From assembly GCA_030653385.1 (NCBI GenBank), contig JAURZM010000032.1, positions 124,001 to 188,000 on the forward strand: DNA of 64,000 nt, read 5' to 3'. This document shows, one piece after another, positions 38,279 to 47,892 of this stretch. This DNA is from Rubrivivax sp. (GTDB lineage Bacteria > Pseudomonadota > Gammaproteobacteria > Burkholderiales > Burkholderiaceae_C). The notes beneath the pieces are model-generated. The model saw nothing but the letters and a program-made list of their open reading frames with translations, was not told the origin of the DNA and searched no databases. The position numbers were made by a program, and so were the translations under genes. Every line of letters begins with the position of its first letter. Position 1 is the stretch's first letter.

Positions 38279-39067
38279 TCAGACCGGTACGGTGTAGTTC
38301 AGCGTCATGCGCCCGCCGTCCACGACCACGATTTCGCCCGTGACGTAGCTGGCAGCGTCGCTCAGCAAAAAGGCCACCACGTCGGCGATTTCCTCGGGTT
38401 CGCCCAGGCGTTTCATCGGCGTGCGGCTCAGGATGCGGGCCTTGGCTTCATCGCTGGTGAGCACGGCCGAACGCGCCAGTTCGGTGGCAATGGTGCCGGG
38501 CGCGACGGCGTTGACACGCACACCCTGGTCGGCCAGCGACAGCGCCATCACCCGTGTCAGCTGGTTGATGGCGCCCTTGCTGGCGTTGTAGCTGGCGATG
38601 GTGGGAATCGCCAGCGTGCCATTCACCGAACTCATGTTGACGATGGCACCGCTGCCTTGCGCCACCATCTGCCGTGCAACGGCCTGGCCGACCAGGAAAC
38701 TGCCCTTCAGGTTGACGGCGATGACGGCGTCCCAGTCGGCTTCGCTGACCTCGAGAAAGGGCGCGGCCTTGAAGATGCCGGCGTTGTTGACAAGGCCGTC
38801 GACACGGTCGAAGCGTGCCAGCGTAGCGGCCAGTGCGCTGTCCACCTGGGCCTTGTCGGCGACGTTGCAGTGAAAGTAGGCAACCTGTGCGCCCCCGGCT
38901 TCCAGTTCGCCAGCCAGCGCCTGGCCAGCGGCATCCGCCACGTCCCACAGCGCAACGGCGGCGCCATCTTTCAGCAGCCGGCGCACGCAGGCCTGGCCGA
39001 TGCCCTGCGCCGCACCCGTGACCACCATGACGCGGCCTTCGAAGCCAAAGTGCACACCTGTTGCCAT
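38279..39067 (-). CDS. short-chain dehydrogenase/reductase
   Basis: 262 aa. Classical SDR: nucleotide motif TGAAQGIG (18-25), LVNNAGIF, catalytic Ser in NMSSVNG, catalytic YNASK, and a C-terminal end EIADVVAFLLSDAASYVTGEIVVVDGG. The cofactor-binding Asp in ALWDVAD suggests NAD rather than NADP. Close to FabG-like and 3-hydroxyacyl or sugar dehydrogenases; the substrate cannot be read from sequence. Convergent with the MarR gene. Confidence 0.88.
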   Translation of the reverse strand: MATGVHFGFEGRVMVVTGAAQGIGQACVRRLLKDGAAVALWDVADAAGQALAGELEAGGAQVAYFHCNVADKAQVDSALAATLARFDRVDGLVNNAGIFKAAPFLEVSEADWDAVIAVNLKGSFLVGQAVARQMVAQGSGAIVNMSSVNGTLAIPTIASYNASKGAINQLTRVMALSLADQGVRVNAVAPGTIATELARSAVLTSDEAKARILSRTPMKRLGEPEEIADVVAFLLSDAASYVTGEIVVVDGGRMTLNYTVPV

Positions 39068-39133
39068 CTGCTGCCTGCGCTGAAACGGTAAGGGCCGGCA
39101 GTGTAGCTGCCGGGCCGGGGTGTGGCCGCGGCT

Positions 39134-39388
39134 TCAGCGTTTCAGCAGCGGCGTGTCACACCGTCTCGGCTGACGCACCTTCCCGCGCACGCTTGCGCAA
39201 GGCCACCGCGTCCGGCGCGTCGCCTGGGGCATGGGCCGCGCATTGATCGAGCGCAGGTTCACGTTCAACTGCGACAAGGCACGTGCCATGCGGTCGAGCA
39301 CGTCGTCGCTGCTGGCGTCGATCTGCTGTGTCAGGTCGGGCGGCAGGGAAAACTTGCCCATACGCCGTGCCCGGTTGTTCGGAGGCAC
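39134..39388 (-). CDS. small hypothetical protein
   Basis: 84 aa from GTG 39388, or 75 aa from ATG 39361 (MGKFSLPPDLTQQIDAS). The stretch DASSDDVLDRMARALSQLNVNLRSI is amphipathic and looks more like real protein than the opposite-strand reading. The basic tail WPCASVRGKVRQPRRC does not. There is no good ribosome site. I do not recognise a family. It is the only coding candidate in the 400 bp between the SDR gene and the MBL gene; the remaining sequence there holds nothing I can name. Confidence 0.3.
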   Translation of the reverse strand: MPPNNRARRMGKFSLPPDLTQQIDASSDDVLDRMARALSQLNVNLRSINARPMPQATRRTRWPCASVRGKVRQPRRCDTPLLKR

Positions 39389-39468
39389 TGCAGAACTTTT
39401 GCGTGCACCCAGCGGCTCAAACGCTGGAGATGTGAAACTTTGGGTGTCTTGTTCAGCTGTGTTGCAGG

Positions 39469-40422
39469 TTAACGGTCCAGCCAGATGCCCAAGCCCTGGG
39501 CATTCAGCTCCAGGTCCATGGCCAAGAGCTGCTCGATCTGCGCCAGGCTGCCGGCATAGCCGTGGGCCTGCAGGCTGCGGGCAAACATCTCGAGCTGCCC
39601 TTGTTTCAGTGTCTGGTGCCTGTCGGGCGCATGGCGCAAGCGGCGGCCTAGGGTGGCCATGTCATCCAGCAGCGACAGCAACAGCGCGCCCAGCCGCGGC
39701 ACGTCTTGCACACGGCCGAAGTGCGTGAGGTACATGCAACGGGGCTGCTGGGCCAGCAGGCGCTGGATGGACTGCCGCAGGGTCTGGGGGTCGAAGTGCA
39801 TCGGTGTCGAGGTGGGCACGATCCAGGCCCCCTGCGCGGTGTCGAACTCGCGATAGCTCAGCCCGAAGGTGTCACCCGTGAACCAGCCGCCCGAGCTTTC
39901 GTCCCAGATGCAGTGGTGGTGGCGGGCATGGCCGGGTGTGTCAGCCAGCCACAGCGGGCGGCCGGCCAGGTGGACGGTCATGCCGTCATGCGAGGTATCG
40001 ACACGGGCCGCCAACACCGGCACCACTTCACCATAGGACCGTGCCATTTCTTCAGCGCCATACACCGCCGTGGCACTGGCCCACAGCTTGCCGGGGTTGA
40101 CCAGGTGGCGGGCGCCGCGGGGGTGCACCAGCAAACGCGCCTGGGGCAGGTGCTGCATCAGCAGCCCGGCGCCGCCGGCATGGTCCAGGTGCACGTGGGT
40201 GGGAATGACCCAGTCCACGTCCTCGGGTCTCAGGTCCAGGGACTGCAGGGCGGCCAGCAGGCGCGGCACCGCATCGTTGGTGCCGGTGTCGATGAAGGCG
40301 GCCCTGCCGCCATGCACCACCAGGTAGGCGGCGTCGAAGTGGTCGCGCTGGAAGGCGGTGTCGATGGCAAACACACCGTGCCCCAGCGCCTGGACAAAGG
40401 GGGGCAGGGCTGTGCTGCTCAC
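39469..40422 (-). CDS. MBL fold metallo-hydrolase
   Basis: 317 aa. Metallo-beta-lactamase fold with the metal motif PTHVHLDHAGG, further ligands in DTPGHARHHHCI and WFTGDTFGL, and a late His in YLTHFGRV. The first 220 residues are the catalytic domain; the helical C-terminus (about 225-317, LSLLDDMATLGRRLRHA) is an accessory part. No glutathione- or RNA-specific features, so the substrate is unknown. The opening GHGVFAIDTAFQRDHFDAAYLV is typical of MBL hydrolases in this order. Confidence 0.87.
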   Translation of the reverse strand: MSSTALPPFVQALGHGVFAIDTAFQRDHFDAAYLVVHGGRAAFIDTGTNDAVPRLLAALQSLDLRPEDVDWVIPTHVHLDHAGGAGLLMQHLPQARLLVHPRGARHLVNPGKLWASATAVYGAEEMARSYGEVVPVLAARVDTSHDGMTVHLAGRPLWLADTPGHARHHHCIWDESSGGWFTGDTFGLSYREFDTAQGAWIVPTSTPMHFDPQTLRQSIQRLLAQQPRCMYLTHFGRVQDVPRLGALLLSLLDDMATLGRRLRHAPDRHQTLKQGQLEMFARSLQAHGYAGSLAQIEQLLAMDLELNAQGLGIWLDR

Positions 40423-40464
40423 GCGGGCCGCACCGTTCGGCGCACTAGGCGCCGGTCATGGCCT

Positions 40465-41679
40465 TCAGGGTGCGCCGAGGATCGTCCACAGGCGGGCGAT
40501 CTCGACCACGCCGTCGTTGCCCTTGACGCTGCGCAGCGTTTGCACGGCCGCGGTCTTGGCCTTCGGCGACTGCAACTGGGCCATGCCCAGGCGCAGCTTC
40601 GCGTCTTCGGCCCGCTTCAGATTGCCCTTGGCGATGCCCTGCTGAATGAGGCCGATGCCCTTGTCGACTTCGCCGATGGACACGTAGGCGTAGCCCACCT
40701 TCACCAGGCCGTCACCTTCCTTGAAGCTTGCCGCGTCAGCCGCCTGGGTAGCCAGGCTGGCCTGCGCTTCACCTTCCTGTTTGATGGCCAGGTCACGAAG
40801 ACGTTGATGGCGTGCCGCTTCCGGGCCGGTGCCCAGCGCACCGCTCTTGAAACCCTGGTCGGCAATGCGGCGCGCTTCGGCGGGCAGACCGGCCTGCAGG
40901 GCGAGCTGCGCCATTTCCATGAATTCGTCTGTCTTGGATAGCGTACCGCTGGCCAGGCGCAGGCGCAGCAGGTCGAGTGCAAAACGATCGGCAAAACCGG
41001 CCTTGCGCGGCAGACGGCTCAGGTAGGCAGTCCAGTAGTCTTTCTTCGGGTAGTGGGCCAGCAGCTTTTCCAGCGTGACCACGTAACCGTTGTTGTTGCC
41101 GGTGCGTTGCTGCGCGTCGGCCAGTCGCAGCAGGTCACCTTCGTCAGGGCGGCGGCCGGCTTGCTCGGCGCTGGCGACCGAGGCGGCGGCGTCCTTGGCG
41201 ATGGCGGCGTAGTCACCGCTGGCCCCTTGCAGATAGGCCTGCATCTGCCGCACGCTGCCGCTGGTGTTGCCCGCCGCGATGGCCCTGTTCAACCATTCGG
41301 TGGCTTTGCCGTTGTTGCGCTGTTGCGCGTAAGCCGATGCCAGCTGCTCGGCCAGCTGGCCCTTGTCACCCGCCCCGCGTTCGTACAGATTCTCCAGCGC
41401 CTGGATGGCTGCTCCGTGGTCGCCGGCTCGCTGCGCGGCGGCGGCCTTCATGCGGTCGATGGTGGTCTGCTCGTTGGCCGTCTTGCCGCTCACCGCTTCG
41501 GCTTCGCGCACCTTGGCCATGGCCTCGCGGGCCTTGCCGGCCTTCAGCAGATCAGAGGCCTGCTGCAGCGGTCTGCCCACTTCGGCCCGCAGACCCTGGG
41601 CGTGTGCCACGGACCAACTGCAACTCAGGGCCACCACGGTCAGCAGCATGGCGAGGACGGGAACGCGCGGAGACTTCAT
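40465..41679 (-). CDS. exported TPR-type protein of the TonB operon
   Basis: 404 aa with a signal peptide (PVLAMLLTVVALSCSWSVAHA). The rest is helical, with repeat-like units such as LLKAGKAREAMAKVREAEAV, LAEQLASAYAQQRNNGKATEWLNRAIAAG and LAIKQEGEAQASLATQA. It lies 32 bp after the second exbD and is probably the last gene of the tonB-exbB-exbD-exbD unit, so I infer a periplasmic partner of that system. Its biochemical role is unknown. Confidence 0.8.
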   Translation of the reverse strand: MKSPRVPVLAMLLTVVALSCSWSVAHAQGLRAEVGRPLQQASDLLKAGKAREAMAKVREAEAVSGKTANEQTTIDRMKAAAAQRAGDHGAAIQALENLYERGAGDKGQLAEQLASAYAQQRNNGKATEWLNRAIAAGNTSGSVRQMQAYLQGASGDYAAIAKDAAASVASAEQAGRRPDEGDLLRLADAQQRTGNNNGYVVTLEKLLAHYPKKDYWTAYLSRLPRKAGFADRFALDLLRLRLASGTLSKTDEFMEMAQLALQAGLPAEARRIADQGFKSGALGTGPEAARHQRLRDLAIKQEGEAQASLATQAADAASFKEGDGLVKVGYAYVSIGEVDKGIGLIQQGIAKGNLKRAEDAKLRLGMAQLQSPKAKTAAVQTLRSVKGNDGVVEIARLWTILGAP

Positions 41680-41711
41680 GGCTCGTGGGATGCCTTTGCT
41701 TGCGAAAAAGT

Positions 41712-42149
41712 TCAGAGGAACTGCTCGTTGCCGACGATGCCGATCTTGGTCACCCCCAGACGCTGCGCCGTGGCCATGATCATGGCCACGTGTTTGTACT
41801 CGACCAGTTTATTGGGGCGCAGATGCACCTCGGGCTGGTCGGGTTGTGCGGCCACAACCGCCAGACGCGCTTCGATGGCGCCACGGTCGCCCGGCTGGAT
41901 GACCTCGCCGTTCCAGCCGATGGTGCCGTCGAAGTCGACGTCGATGCGCACGATCTCGGGCGGTGTGGGGGGCGGTGCGGCGTTGCTGGGCACCGGCATG
42001 TTCATCTTCACCGCGTGCGTCTGGATCGGGATCGTGATGATGAACATGATCAACAGCACCAGCATCACGTCGATCAACGGCGTGGTGTTGATGTCCATCA
42101 TCACTTCGGGTTCGCCGTCACCGCCTGAACTGCCGACATTCATTCCCAT
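41712..42149 (-). CDS. exbD: ExbD/TolR biopolymer transport protein (second copy)
   Basis: 145 aa. One N-terminal membrane helix with the functional Asp in INTTPLIDVMLVLLIMF, then a small periplasmic domain ending LGVTKIGIVGNEQFL. With ExbB it converts the proton gradient into TonB motion. It follows the first exbD by 10 bp. The two ExbD proteins share the TTPLxDVMLVLLI core but differ over most of the periplasmic part, so they are not a recent duplication. Confidence 0.9.
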   Translation of the reverse strand: MGMNVGSSGGDGEPEVMMDINTTPLIDVMLVLLIMFIITIPIQTHAVKMNMPVPSNAAPPPTPPEIVRIDVDFDGTIGWNGEVIQPGDRGAIEARLAVVAAQPDQPEVHLRPNKLVEYKHVAMIMATAQRLGVTKIGIVGNEQFL

Positions 42150-42159
42150 GGTCTTGCTT

Positions 42160-42606
42160 TCAGTTGGCGCGCGTGGCGCTGCCGGCCGGTGGTTCGGTGA
42201 TGAAGCCGACCTTGAAGATGCCCGCCCGCTGGCAGGCCACGATGAGGCGCCCGACGGACTCGTAGCGCACTTCCGAGTCGCCCCGGATGTGAACTTCGGG
42301 TTGCGGCTCCTTCACCGATTCGATCTTCAGCCGCGCAACCAGCGCTTCGTTGTCGGGCATGCGCTCGGCCCCCCAATAGACCTCGCCATCGCGGTTGACC
42401 GCGAGCACGATGTTCTCGGGCTTGGTCTGCGTGGGCAGATTGCGTTCCTTGGGCAGCTCGAGCTTGATCGTCTGGGTGACCACCGGCACGGTGATCAGGA
42501 AGATGATCAGCAACACCAGCATCACGTCCACCAGGGGCGTGGTGTTGATGGTGTTGTTGAGCTGGGGCTCGTCGTCTTCCGACGCGGAGCCGACATTCAT
42601 GGACAT
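42160..42606 (-). CDS. exbD: ExbD/TolR biopolymer transport protein (first copy)
   Basis: 148 aa. The membrane segment has the conserved Asp in INTTPLVDVMLVLLIIFL, then a periplasmic domain (NIVLAVNRDGEVYWG, PEVHIRGDSEVRYESVGRLIVACQRAGIFKVGFITEP). It lies 46 bp after exbB and directly before the second exbD. An ExbB with two ExbD proteins is a recurring arrangement in Burkholderiales and Xanthomonadales. Confidence 0.92.
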   Translation of the reverse strand: MSMNVGSASEDDEPQLNNTINTTPLVDVMLVLLIIFLITVPVVTQTIKLELPKERNLPTQTKPENIVLAVNRDGEVYWGAERMPDNEALVARLKIESVKEPQPEVHIRGDSEVRYESVGRLIVACQRAGIFKVGFITEPPAGSATRAN

Positions 42607-42652
42607 GGGCGGGGCTCCCGGCTTGCAGAAGTGAAGGCTGTTGCCAGGACGA

Positions 42653-43504
42653 TCAACGCTTGCCCGCGATCAGCACGTTGTGCAGGTCGCCGGCAAAAGC
42701 CTTGGTCTCGTCCATCACGGCCTTGTTGCGACGCAGCAGCCAGTTGTAGCCCATCACCGCCGGCACGGCCACGGCCAGCCCGATGGCGGTCATGATCAGC
42801 GCCTCGCCCACCGGGCCCGCCACCTTGTCGATCGAAGCCTGGCCGCTGATGCCGATCTTGACCAGCGCGTTGTAGATGCCCCAGACAGTGCCGAACAGGC
42901 CCACGAACGGTGCGGTGGAACCCACCGTCGCCAGGATGGCCATGCCGCCCTGCAGCCGGTTGTTGATGCTGCCCACGGCGCGGTCGACGGCCATGCTGAT
43001 CCAGGTGTTTTTGTCGATCGCCTCGACCATCGTGCCTTCGTGATGGTCGCTGGCCTTGATGCTTTGCTGCGCGATGTAGTGGAAGGCTGAGCCTTCCTTC
43101 AGGGCACCGGCGCCGGCCTTCACCGAACTGGCCTTCCAGAACGACTCGGCCGACTCCTTGGCGCTTTTCAGCATCGAGCGCTGTTCGATCAGCTTGACGA
43201 TGATGACGTACCAGCTGGCCATCGACATGATGACCAGGATGACCAGCGTCGAGTGGGCGACGGTGTCACCTTGGGTCCACAGGGCCTTCAGGCCATAGGG
43301 GTTGTCGACGGCTTCTTCAGTGATGACGGGTGTGGCTGGGGCGGCAGGCGCAGGTGCTGCCGCAGGCGGGGCTGCCGCCGGCTCGGACGCGGCCTGGGCA
43401 AAAGCCAGCATCGGTGTGCTGAGGGCCAGCACAAACCCCGCCAGCAAGGTGGCCAGCGACTTGGCAGCCCGCGAACGGGCGGCGATGAATTGGTTCATAG
43501 ACAT
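42653..43504 (-). CDS. exbB: ExbB/TolQ proton channel protein
   Basis: 283 aa. It has a signal-like N-terminal helix, an Ala/Pro-rich periplasmic linker (about 38-62), and three membrane helices of the MotA/TolQ/ExbB family. The conserved core is GGMAILATVGSTAPFVGLFGTVWGIYNA and VGEALIMTAIGLAVAVPAVMGYNWL, where the helices lining the proton path lie. It forms the stator-like complex with ExbD and drives TonB. It starts 59 bp after tonB. Confidence 0.93.
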   Translation of the reverse strand: MSMNQFIAARSRAAKSLATLLAGFVLALSTPMLAFAQAASEPAAAPPAAAPAPAAPATPVITEEAVDNPYGLKALWTQGDTVAHSTLVILVIMSMASWYVIIVKLIEQRSMLKSAKESAESFWKASSVKAGAGALKEGSAFHYIAQQSIKASDHHEGTMVEAIDKNTWISMAVDRAVGSINNRLQGGMAILATVGSTAPFVGLFGTVWGIYNALVKIGISGQASIDKVAGPVGEALIMTAIGLAVAVPAVMGYNWLLRRNKAVMDETKAFAGDLHNVLIAGKR

Positions 43505-43563
43505 GTGGACTCCAAAGGGAACGGGTCGCGCGGCCCCTCAGCCGCGCTTGCGGGGGGACGTGA

Positions 43564-44349
43564 TCAGTTGTCGAGCTTCCAGTCGTAGATGATGCGACCG
43601 GTCAGTTTTTCGGGCTTGCCATCCAGCGTACCTGGCGTGCCTTTGCAATCCTTGACGGCTTGCACGGCCAGGCGGTCGAGCTGTTTGTGTTCCCGAGTGG
43701 GGCCTGAGGACTTCTCGACAGTGGCTTCGTTGATGACCCCGGTGATGTCCATCGTGTAGACGATGGTCGTGCTGCCGGTGGCCTCGGTGTTGCGTGCGGC
43801 GCGCGGATACTCCGGCCGTTCGCAGACATTGGCAAAGTCGATGCGTGGCGCCGTGCGGACCGGCTGCCGTGGTGGCGCCGGCGGCGCCGGCGGCGCAGCC
43901 GGAGCCGGGGGCGCAACGGGGGTCACAGTCACCGGCGGCGCAGGTGGCGGCACCACCTGCGTGGTCGTGATCGTCGGCGCCGGGTTCGGCGGCGGGTTCA
44001 CCACCACCTCCGGAGGTGGCACGAAGGACGGCGGCGGCGGCGCGAACTTGGGCGGTGGCGGCAGATTCTCGGGCGGCGGCGGCGGCGGCGGCTTGGTCTC
44101 TTCGATGATCTTGGTTTCCAGCGGCCCCTTGATCACTTCGACCATGCGTTGTGCCATGCCGGTGACCATGGCCCAGGCTAGCAGCAGGTGCAGCGCCAGC
44201 ACGACGCCAAAGCCCACCACGTGTTTGCCGGGCTTGCGTTGTTGTTCGGCGAAATCCACTCGATCCTCCAGCCAAGCCTGCACCTGTGTGATGCATCGCT
44301 CGGCGACTGTGCTGTTCACGGCCTTGTGAGCCGCCCCGGATGGACACAT
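43564..44349 (-). CDS. tonB: TonB energy transducer
   Basis: 261 aa from ATG 44349; GTG 44316 is an alternative. One N-terminal membrane helix (about 45-65, VVGFGVVLALHLLLAWAMV), a proline-rich periplasmic spacer (about 86-165, with runs of seven and four prolines), and a C-terminal TonB box-binding domain (RPEYPRAARNTEATGSTTIVYTM, EHKQLDRLAVQAVKD). It passes energy from ExbB/ExbD to outer-membrane receptors. None of these receptors is in the window. First gene of the tonB-exbB-exbD-exbD-TPR unit. Confidence 0.9.
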   Translation of the reverse strand: MCPSGAAHKAVNSTVAERCITQVQAWLEDRVDFAEQQRKPGKHVVGFGVVLALHLLLAWAMVTGMAQRMVEVIKGPLETKIIEETKPPPPPPPENLPPPPKFAPPPPSFVPPPEVVVNPPPNPAPTITTTQVVPPPAPPVTVTPVAPPAPAAPPAPPAPPRQPVRTAPRIDFANVCERPEYPRAARNTEATGSTTIVYTMDITGVINEATVEKSSGPTREHKQLDRLAVQAVKDCKGTPGTLDGKPEKLTGRIIYDWKLDN

Positions 44350-44534
44350 CCGAGGCGCGCGACTATATCGCGAAGCCTTGGGGGCCCGCCCCGGGCATCA
44401 CCCTAGGCAATTCTGGTCCTGTCGGTACCCCGCCAGTAACTCTGACGTGGCAGGCAAGAAAGGGGCCAGACGTCGGGCTGTTGGCGACACGTCGCAGCGC
44501 CCGGACCCGGCTCCCACTCACCCGAGGGGGTACT

Positions 44535-45503
44535 TCAAGGAAGGTGTGCACTGCTGGCCAGCGCCTTCAGTGTGCGCAATGCTTCAACTTGGGCCCCAGC
44601 CTGGTCGCAGGCGATCACCTGCCGCGATGAAATCGAACGTAACCAGGTCAGCTGCCGTTTGGCAAGTTGGCGTGTGGCGGCAAGGGCCGTCGCGCGAAAA
44701 CTGCGCTGGGTGTCGTCAACCGTGCAGCCCGGTGTCGGGTTCTGCAGCGCCTGCCAGGCTTGCCGATAGCCCACGCAGCGCATGGACGGCAAGTCGGCGT
44801 GCAGGCCGGGCAGTTGTTGCAGCACACGCACTTCGTCCAGCAGGCCGGCGGCCAGCATGGCGTCGAAGCGCTGTTCGATGCGCCGGTGCAACCAGGCGCG
44901 TGATTCGGGCTCCAGCGACACCAGCGGCCAGTTGGCGGCTGGCGGCGCCGCGTGTTTGTCGTCGCCGTGCCACTGCGACAGCGTGCGACCGCTGATCTGC
45001 CAGACCTCGAGCGCACGCTGGATGCGCTGCCCGTCGGCCGGCGCCAGGCGCCGTGCCGTCGCCGGGTCGATGCGCGCCAACTCGGCGTGCAAAGCCGGCC
45101 AGCCCAGCTGCGCCGCACGGGCGTCGATGTCGGCCCGCACCTGGGCGTCGGCCGGTGGCATGGTGTGCAGGCCCTGGCGCAAGGCGTGGAAGTACATCAT
45201 CGTGCCGCCCACCAGCACGGGCACACGGCCGCGAGCCTGGATCTGCGGCACCAGCGCCAGCGTGTCGGCTACGAACTGCGCGGCCGAGTAGGTCTCGGTC
45301 GGCGCCAGGATGTCGATCAGGTGGTGCGGCACGGCGGCACGTTCAGCGGCGCTGGGCTTCGCGGTGCCGATGTCCATGCCGCGGTAGACCAGGGCCGAGT
45401 CGACACTGATGATCTCGACCGGCAATTGCTGCGCCAGCAACATCGCCACGGCCGACTTGCCGCTGGCGGTGGGTCCGGCCAGGCACAGCGCAAGTGGTTT
45501 CAT
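44535..45503 (-). CDS. miaA: tRNA dimethylallyltransferase
   Basis: 322 aa. It adds an isopentenyl-type group to A37 of tRNAs reading UNN codons. P-loop GPTASGKS (10-17), then [28 protein letters not shown], the tRNA-binding stretch GYRQAW, and a C-terminal [13 protein letters not shown]. Full length. It is 10 bp downstream of the MFS gene. The 185 bp between its 3' end and tonB hold nothing I can name. Confidence 0.96.
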   Translation of the reverse strand: MKPLALCLAGPTASGKSAVAMLLAQQLPVEIISVDSALVYRGMDIGTAKPSAAERAAVPHHLIDILAPTETYSAAQFVADTLALVPQIQARGRVPVLVGGTMMYFHALRQGLHTMPPADAQVRADIDARAAQLGWPALHAELARIDPATARRLAPADGQRIQRALEVWQISGRTLSQWHGDDKHAAPPAANWPLVSLEPESRAWLHRRIEQRFDAMLAAGLLDEVRVLQQLPGLHADLPSMRCVGYRQAWQALQNPTPGCTVDDTQRSFRATALAATRQLAKRQLTWLRSISSRQVIACDQAGAQVEALRTLKALASSAHLP

Positions 45504-45513
45504 GGCCGCTGCT

Positions 45514-46704
45514 TCATCGCACCGCGCGCTGCACCAGCGTCCAGGCCACCAGGCAGGTGGCTGCCGACCAGAAGGCCAGGCCCAGCATCAAGGGCAACAA
45601 GGTGCCGTCCAGCGCCACGCCCAGCCAACGGCCGATGCCAAAGGCCACCAGCGCCAGCAGCAGGCCGGCCAGTGCCGACGCCGCGCCCGCTGCCGCCGGG
45701 AAGGGCCCGACCACACCGGCCTGGCCGCAGGGCTGGTGCAGGCCGTGGCCGAACAGGAACAGGCACTGCGGCACCAGCACGACCCAGGTCGCTTCCACAC
45801 CCGCCAGCACCAGCGCCGCGCCCAATGCGCCACCGGCCAGCGTGAACCCGGCGCCGCGGGCCACGGTGCCGCGCATGCCGTGGCGGCGGATCCAGCGCCT
45901 GCAGACGGCGGTGCCCGCGATGTAGGCCAGCGAGCCCACGGCCATGGCCAGGCCGTAGGCGGCTGGCGACAGGCCCAGCACGTCGATGTAGATGAACGAC
46001 GAACCCGCCAGCAGCGTGAAGAGGCCGCCGTAGGTGCAGGCCACCAGCAGCGCCCAGGCGATGAACACCGGGTGGCGTGCAATGGCCCACCAGGTGGCCA
46101 GCAGCGGCCCGAAACGTGTCGCGGCCGGGTTGCGGCGCGCCAGGGTCTCAGGCAGCAAGGTGAGCACCCAAACCAGCGTCAGTGCGCCGACCAGCGCCAC
46201 TGCGCTGAGCGACGCCCGCCAACCCCAGAACTTGGCCAGCAGGCCACCCATCAAGGGGCCGAGCAGTGCAATCACCCCCAGGCCGGTGAGCGCCAGTGCC
46301 ATCACCTGCGCGCCTTGCACGGGTTCGTACAGGTCGCGCAGCACCGCGCGTGCGCAGACCACGGCAGCGGCCATCGCAGCACCCTGCAAGGCCCGCCAGA
46401 CGATCAGTGTTTCGATGCTGGCGGCCAGCACACAGCCCACGCTGGCCACCAAGTACAGCGTGAGACCAGTCAGCAGCACCGGGCGGCGGCCGAAACGGTC
46501 GGCCACCGGGCCCCACACCATCTGCGCCAGGCCAAAGGACAGGATCAGCAGCGACATCGTCAGCTGCGCGCCGGCCATGCTGGCGCCCAGCTCACGTGTC
46601 AGGTCGGGCAGCGCGGGCAGGTAGACGTCGGTCGTGACGGGCTGCAGCCCCAGCAGCAGGGCCAGCGACAGCGCGGCCAGCGTGTGCGAAACGACGCGCG
46701 TCAA
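45514..46704 (-). CDS. Bcr/CflA-type MFS drug exporter
   Basis: 396 aa, twelve membrane helices. The opening [16 protein letters not shown] is the usual Bcr/CflA start of helix 1, and the loop 2-3 motif is [15 protein letters not shown]. Exports small drugs or metabolites by proton exchange; the substrate is unknown. The start is most likely TTG 46704, which overlaps the stop of the pseudouridine synthase gene (TTGA), the same coupling geometry as the ATGA overlaps elsewhere in this window. The upstream frame is Arg/Pro-rich shadow of that gene. Confidence 0.87.
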   Translation of the reverse strand: MTRVVSHTLAALSLALLLGLQPVTTDVYLPALPDLTRELGASMAGAQLTMSLLILSFGLAQMVWGPVADRFGRRPVLLTGLTLYLVASVGCVLAASIETLIVWRALQGAAMAAAVVCARAVLRDLYEPVQGAQVMALALTGLGVIALLGPLMGGLLAKFWGWRASLSAVALVGALTLVWVLTLLPETLARRNPAATRFGPLLATWWAIARHPVFIAWALLVACTYGGLFTLLAGSSFIYIDVLGLSPAAYGLAMAVGSLAYIAGTAVCRRWIRRHGMRGTVARGAGFTLAGGALGAALVLAGVEATWVVLVPQCLFLFGHGLHQPCGQAGVVGPFPAAAGAASALAGLLLALVAFGIGRWLGVALDGTLLPLMLGLAFWSAATCLVAWTLVQRAVR

Positions 46705-47804
46705 AACCGCTCGTCGTCGCGCAGGTAGCGCCACTGCCCGGGGGGCAGCTGGCCCAGCGGCACGCTGCCGATGCGCACCCGCTTCAGGCCCAGCACCTGC
46801 AGGCCCACCTGTTCGCACATGCGGCGGATCTGCCGCTTGCGGCCTTCGCGCAGCACGAAGCGCAGTTGCTCTTCGTTCTGCCAGCTCACGGCGGCGGGGC
46901 GCAGCAGCACACCGTCCAGGCTCAGGCCGTGACGCAGCTGTTCCATGGCGGCTTCCGGCAATCGGCCTTCGCCGCTGTAGGCCACACGCACCAGGTATTC
47001 TTTTTCCACGCGCGTCTGGTCGCCGATCAGGCGCTTGGCGACACGGCCGTCCTGCGTGAAGACCAGCAGGCCGGTGGAGTCGATGTCCAGCCGCCCGGCC
47101 GGTGCCAGGTGCCGCAGGTGGCCGGGGTGGAAGTTGATGCCCGAGCTGTCGCCCGACCAGCGGTTGGCGGGGGTGACCAGCGTGATGGCCGGCTCGTAAC
47201 CGTCTTCGGCCTGGCCGCTGACGATGCCCATGGGCTTGTGCAGCAGCACGGTGACCTGCCGCGCCTGTTCTTCGCGGGCACGCGGGTCGATGTCGATCAC
47301 CGCGTCGGGCGGCACACGCTGGCCCAGTTCGGCCATGCGGCCTTGCACCTTCACCCAGCCGGCGGCGATCCAGTCGTCGGCTTCGCGACGCGAGGCCAAG
47401 CCGCGTTCGGTGATGAGCTTGGACACACGCACACCGTCGGCCGAGGCCGGGCGCGGCGCGGCCGGCGCTGCGGGACGTGCGGGGGCAGCGCGCTGCGGTG
47501 CCGGCACGACCCGCGGTGCCGGGGTGCTGGGTGGTGCGTTCCGGGGTGCGGCACGGGGCGCTGCGGGACGCTCATCGCGGCGGGGTGGCGGGCGGGTTTC
47601 ACGGCGCGGCGCTTCGTCTCGCGGGGCGGGGGGCCTGGGCCGCGCCGCCGGTGCGGCTGGCGTGGCCGGCGGTACGTCACGTTCCGTGCTGCGGGTCTTG
47701 GCGCTGGGCGCTGGCCGGGGCGAGGTGACACCACGCACCCGCGGGCGGTGCGGGTCACGCGCCGGAGCGCTGGGTTTGATGCTGATCTTGGGACGTTCGG
47801 CCAT
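46701..47804 (-). CDS. RsuA/RluB/RluF-type pseudouridine synthase
   Basis: 367 aa. The N-terminal ~120 residues are an unstructured Pro/Arg/Ala-rich tail; then an S4 RNA-binding domain (about 123-185, VRVSKLITERGLASRREADDWI) and the synthase domain with catalytic Asp in GRLDIDSTGLLVFT. VLLHKPMGIVSGQAEDG and FVLREGRKRQIRRMCEQVG are more like RluF (23S rRNA) than RsuA, but this is a judgement from memory. The basic tail is much longer than in the E. coli proteins. Confidence 0.87.
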   Translation of the reverse strand: MAERPKISIKPSAPARDPHRPRVRGVTSPRPAPSAKTRSTERDVPPATPAAPAARPRPPAPRDEAPRRETRPPPRRDERPAAPRAAPRNAPPSTPAPRVVPAPQRAAPARPAAPAAPRPASADGVRVSKLITERGLASRREADDWIAAGWVKVQGRMAELGQRVPPDAVIDIDPRAREEQARQVTVLLHKPMGIVSGQAEDGYEPAITLVTPANRWSGDSSGINFHPGHLRHLAPAGRLDIDSTGLLVFTQDGRVAKRLIGDQTRVEKEYLVRVAYSGEGRLPEAAMEQLRHGLSLDGVLLRPAAVSWQNEEQLRFVLREGRKRQIRRMCEQVGLQVLGLKRVRIGSVPLGQLPPGQWRYLRDDERF

Positions 47805-47892
47805 GACGCAATTGGAGCATGGCCCAGCGCAAGCGCAGGGCCATGTCAGAAAACGCTATCGTGTTCGACACCTGGACATGGAACCGAACGTG

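Noticed and set aside
43860..44110. GGC/GGT-rich tandem-looking stretch
   Set aside because: It is the proline-rich spacer of TonB written on the other strand (Pro codons), not an independent tandem repeat.
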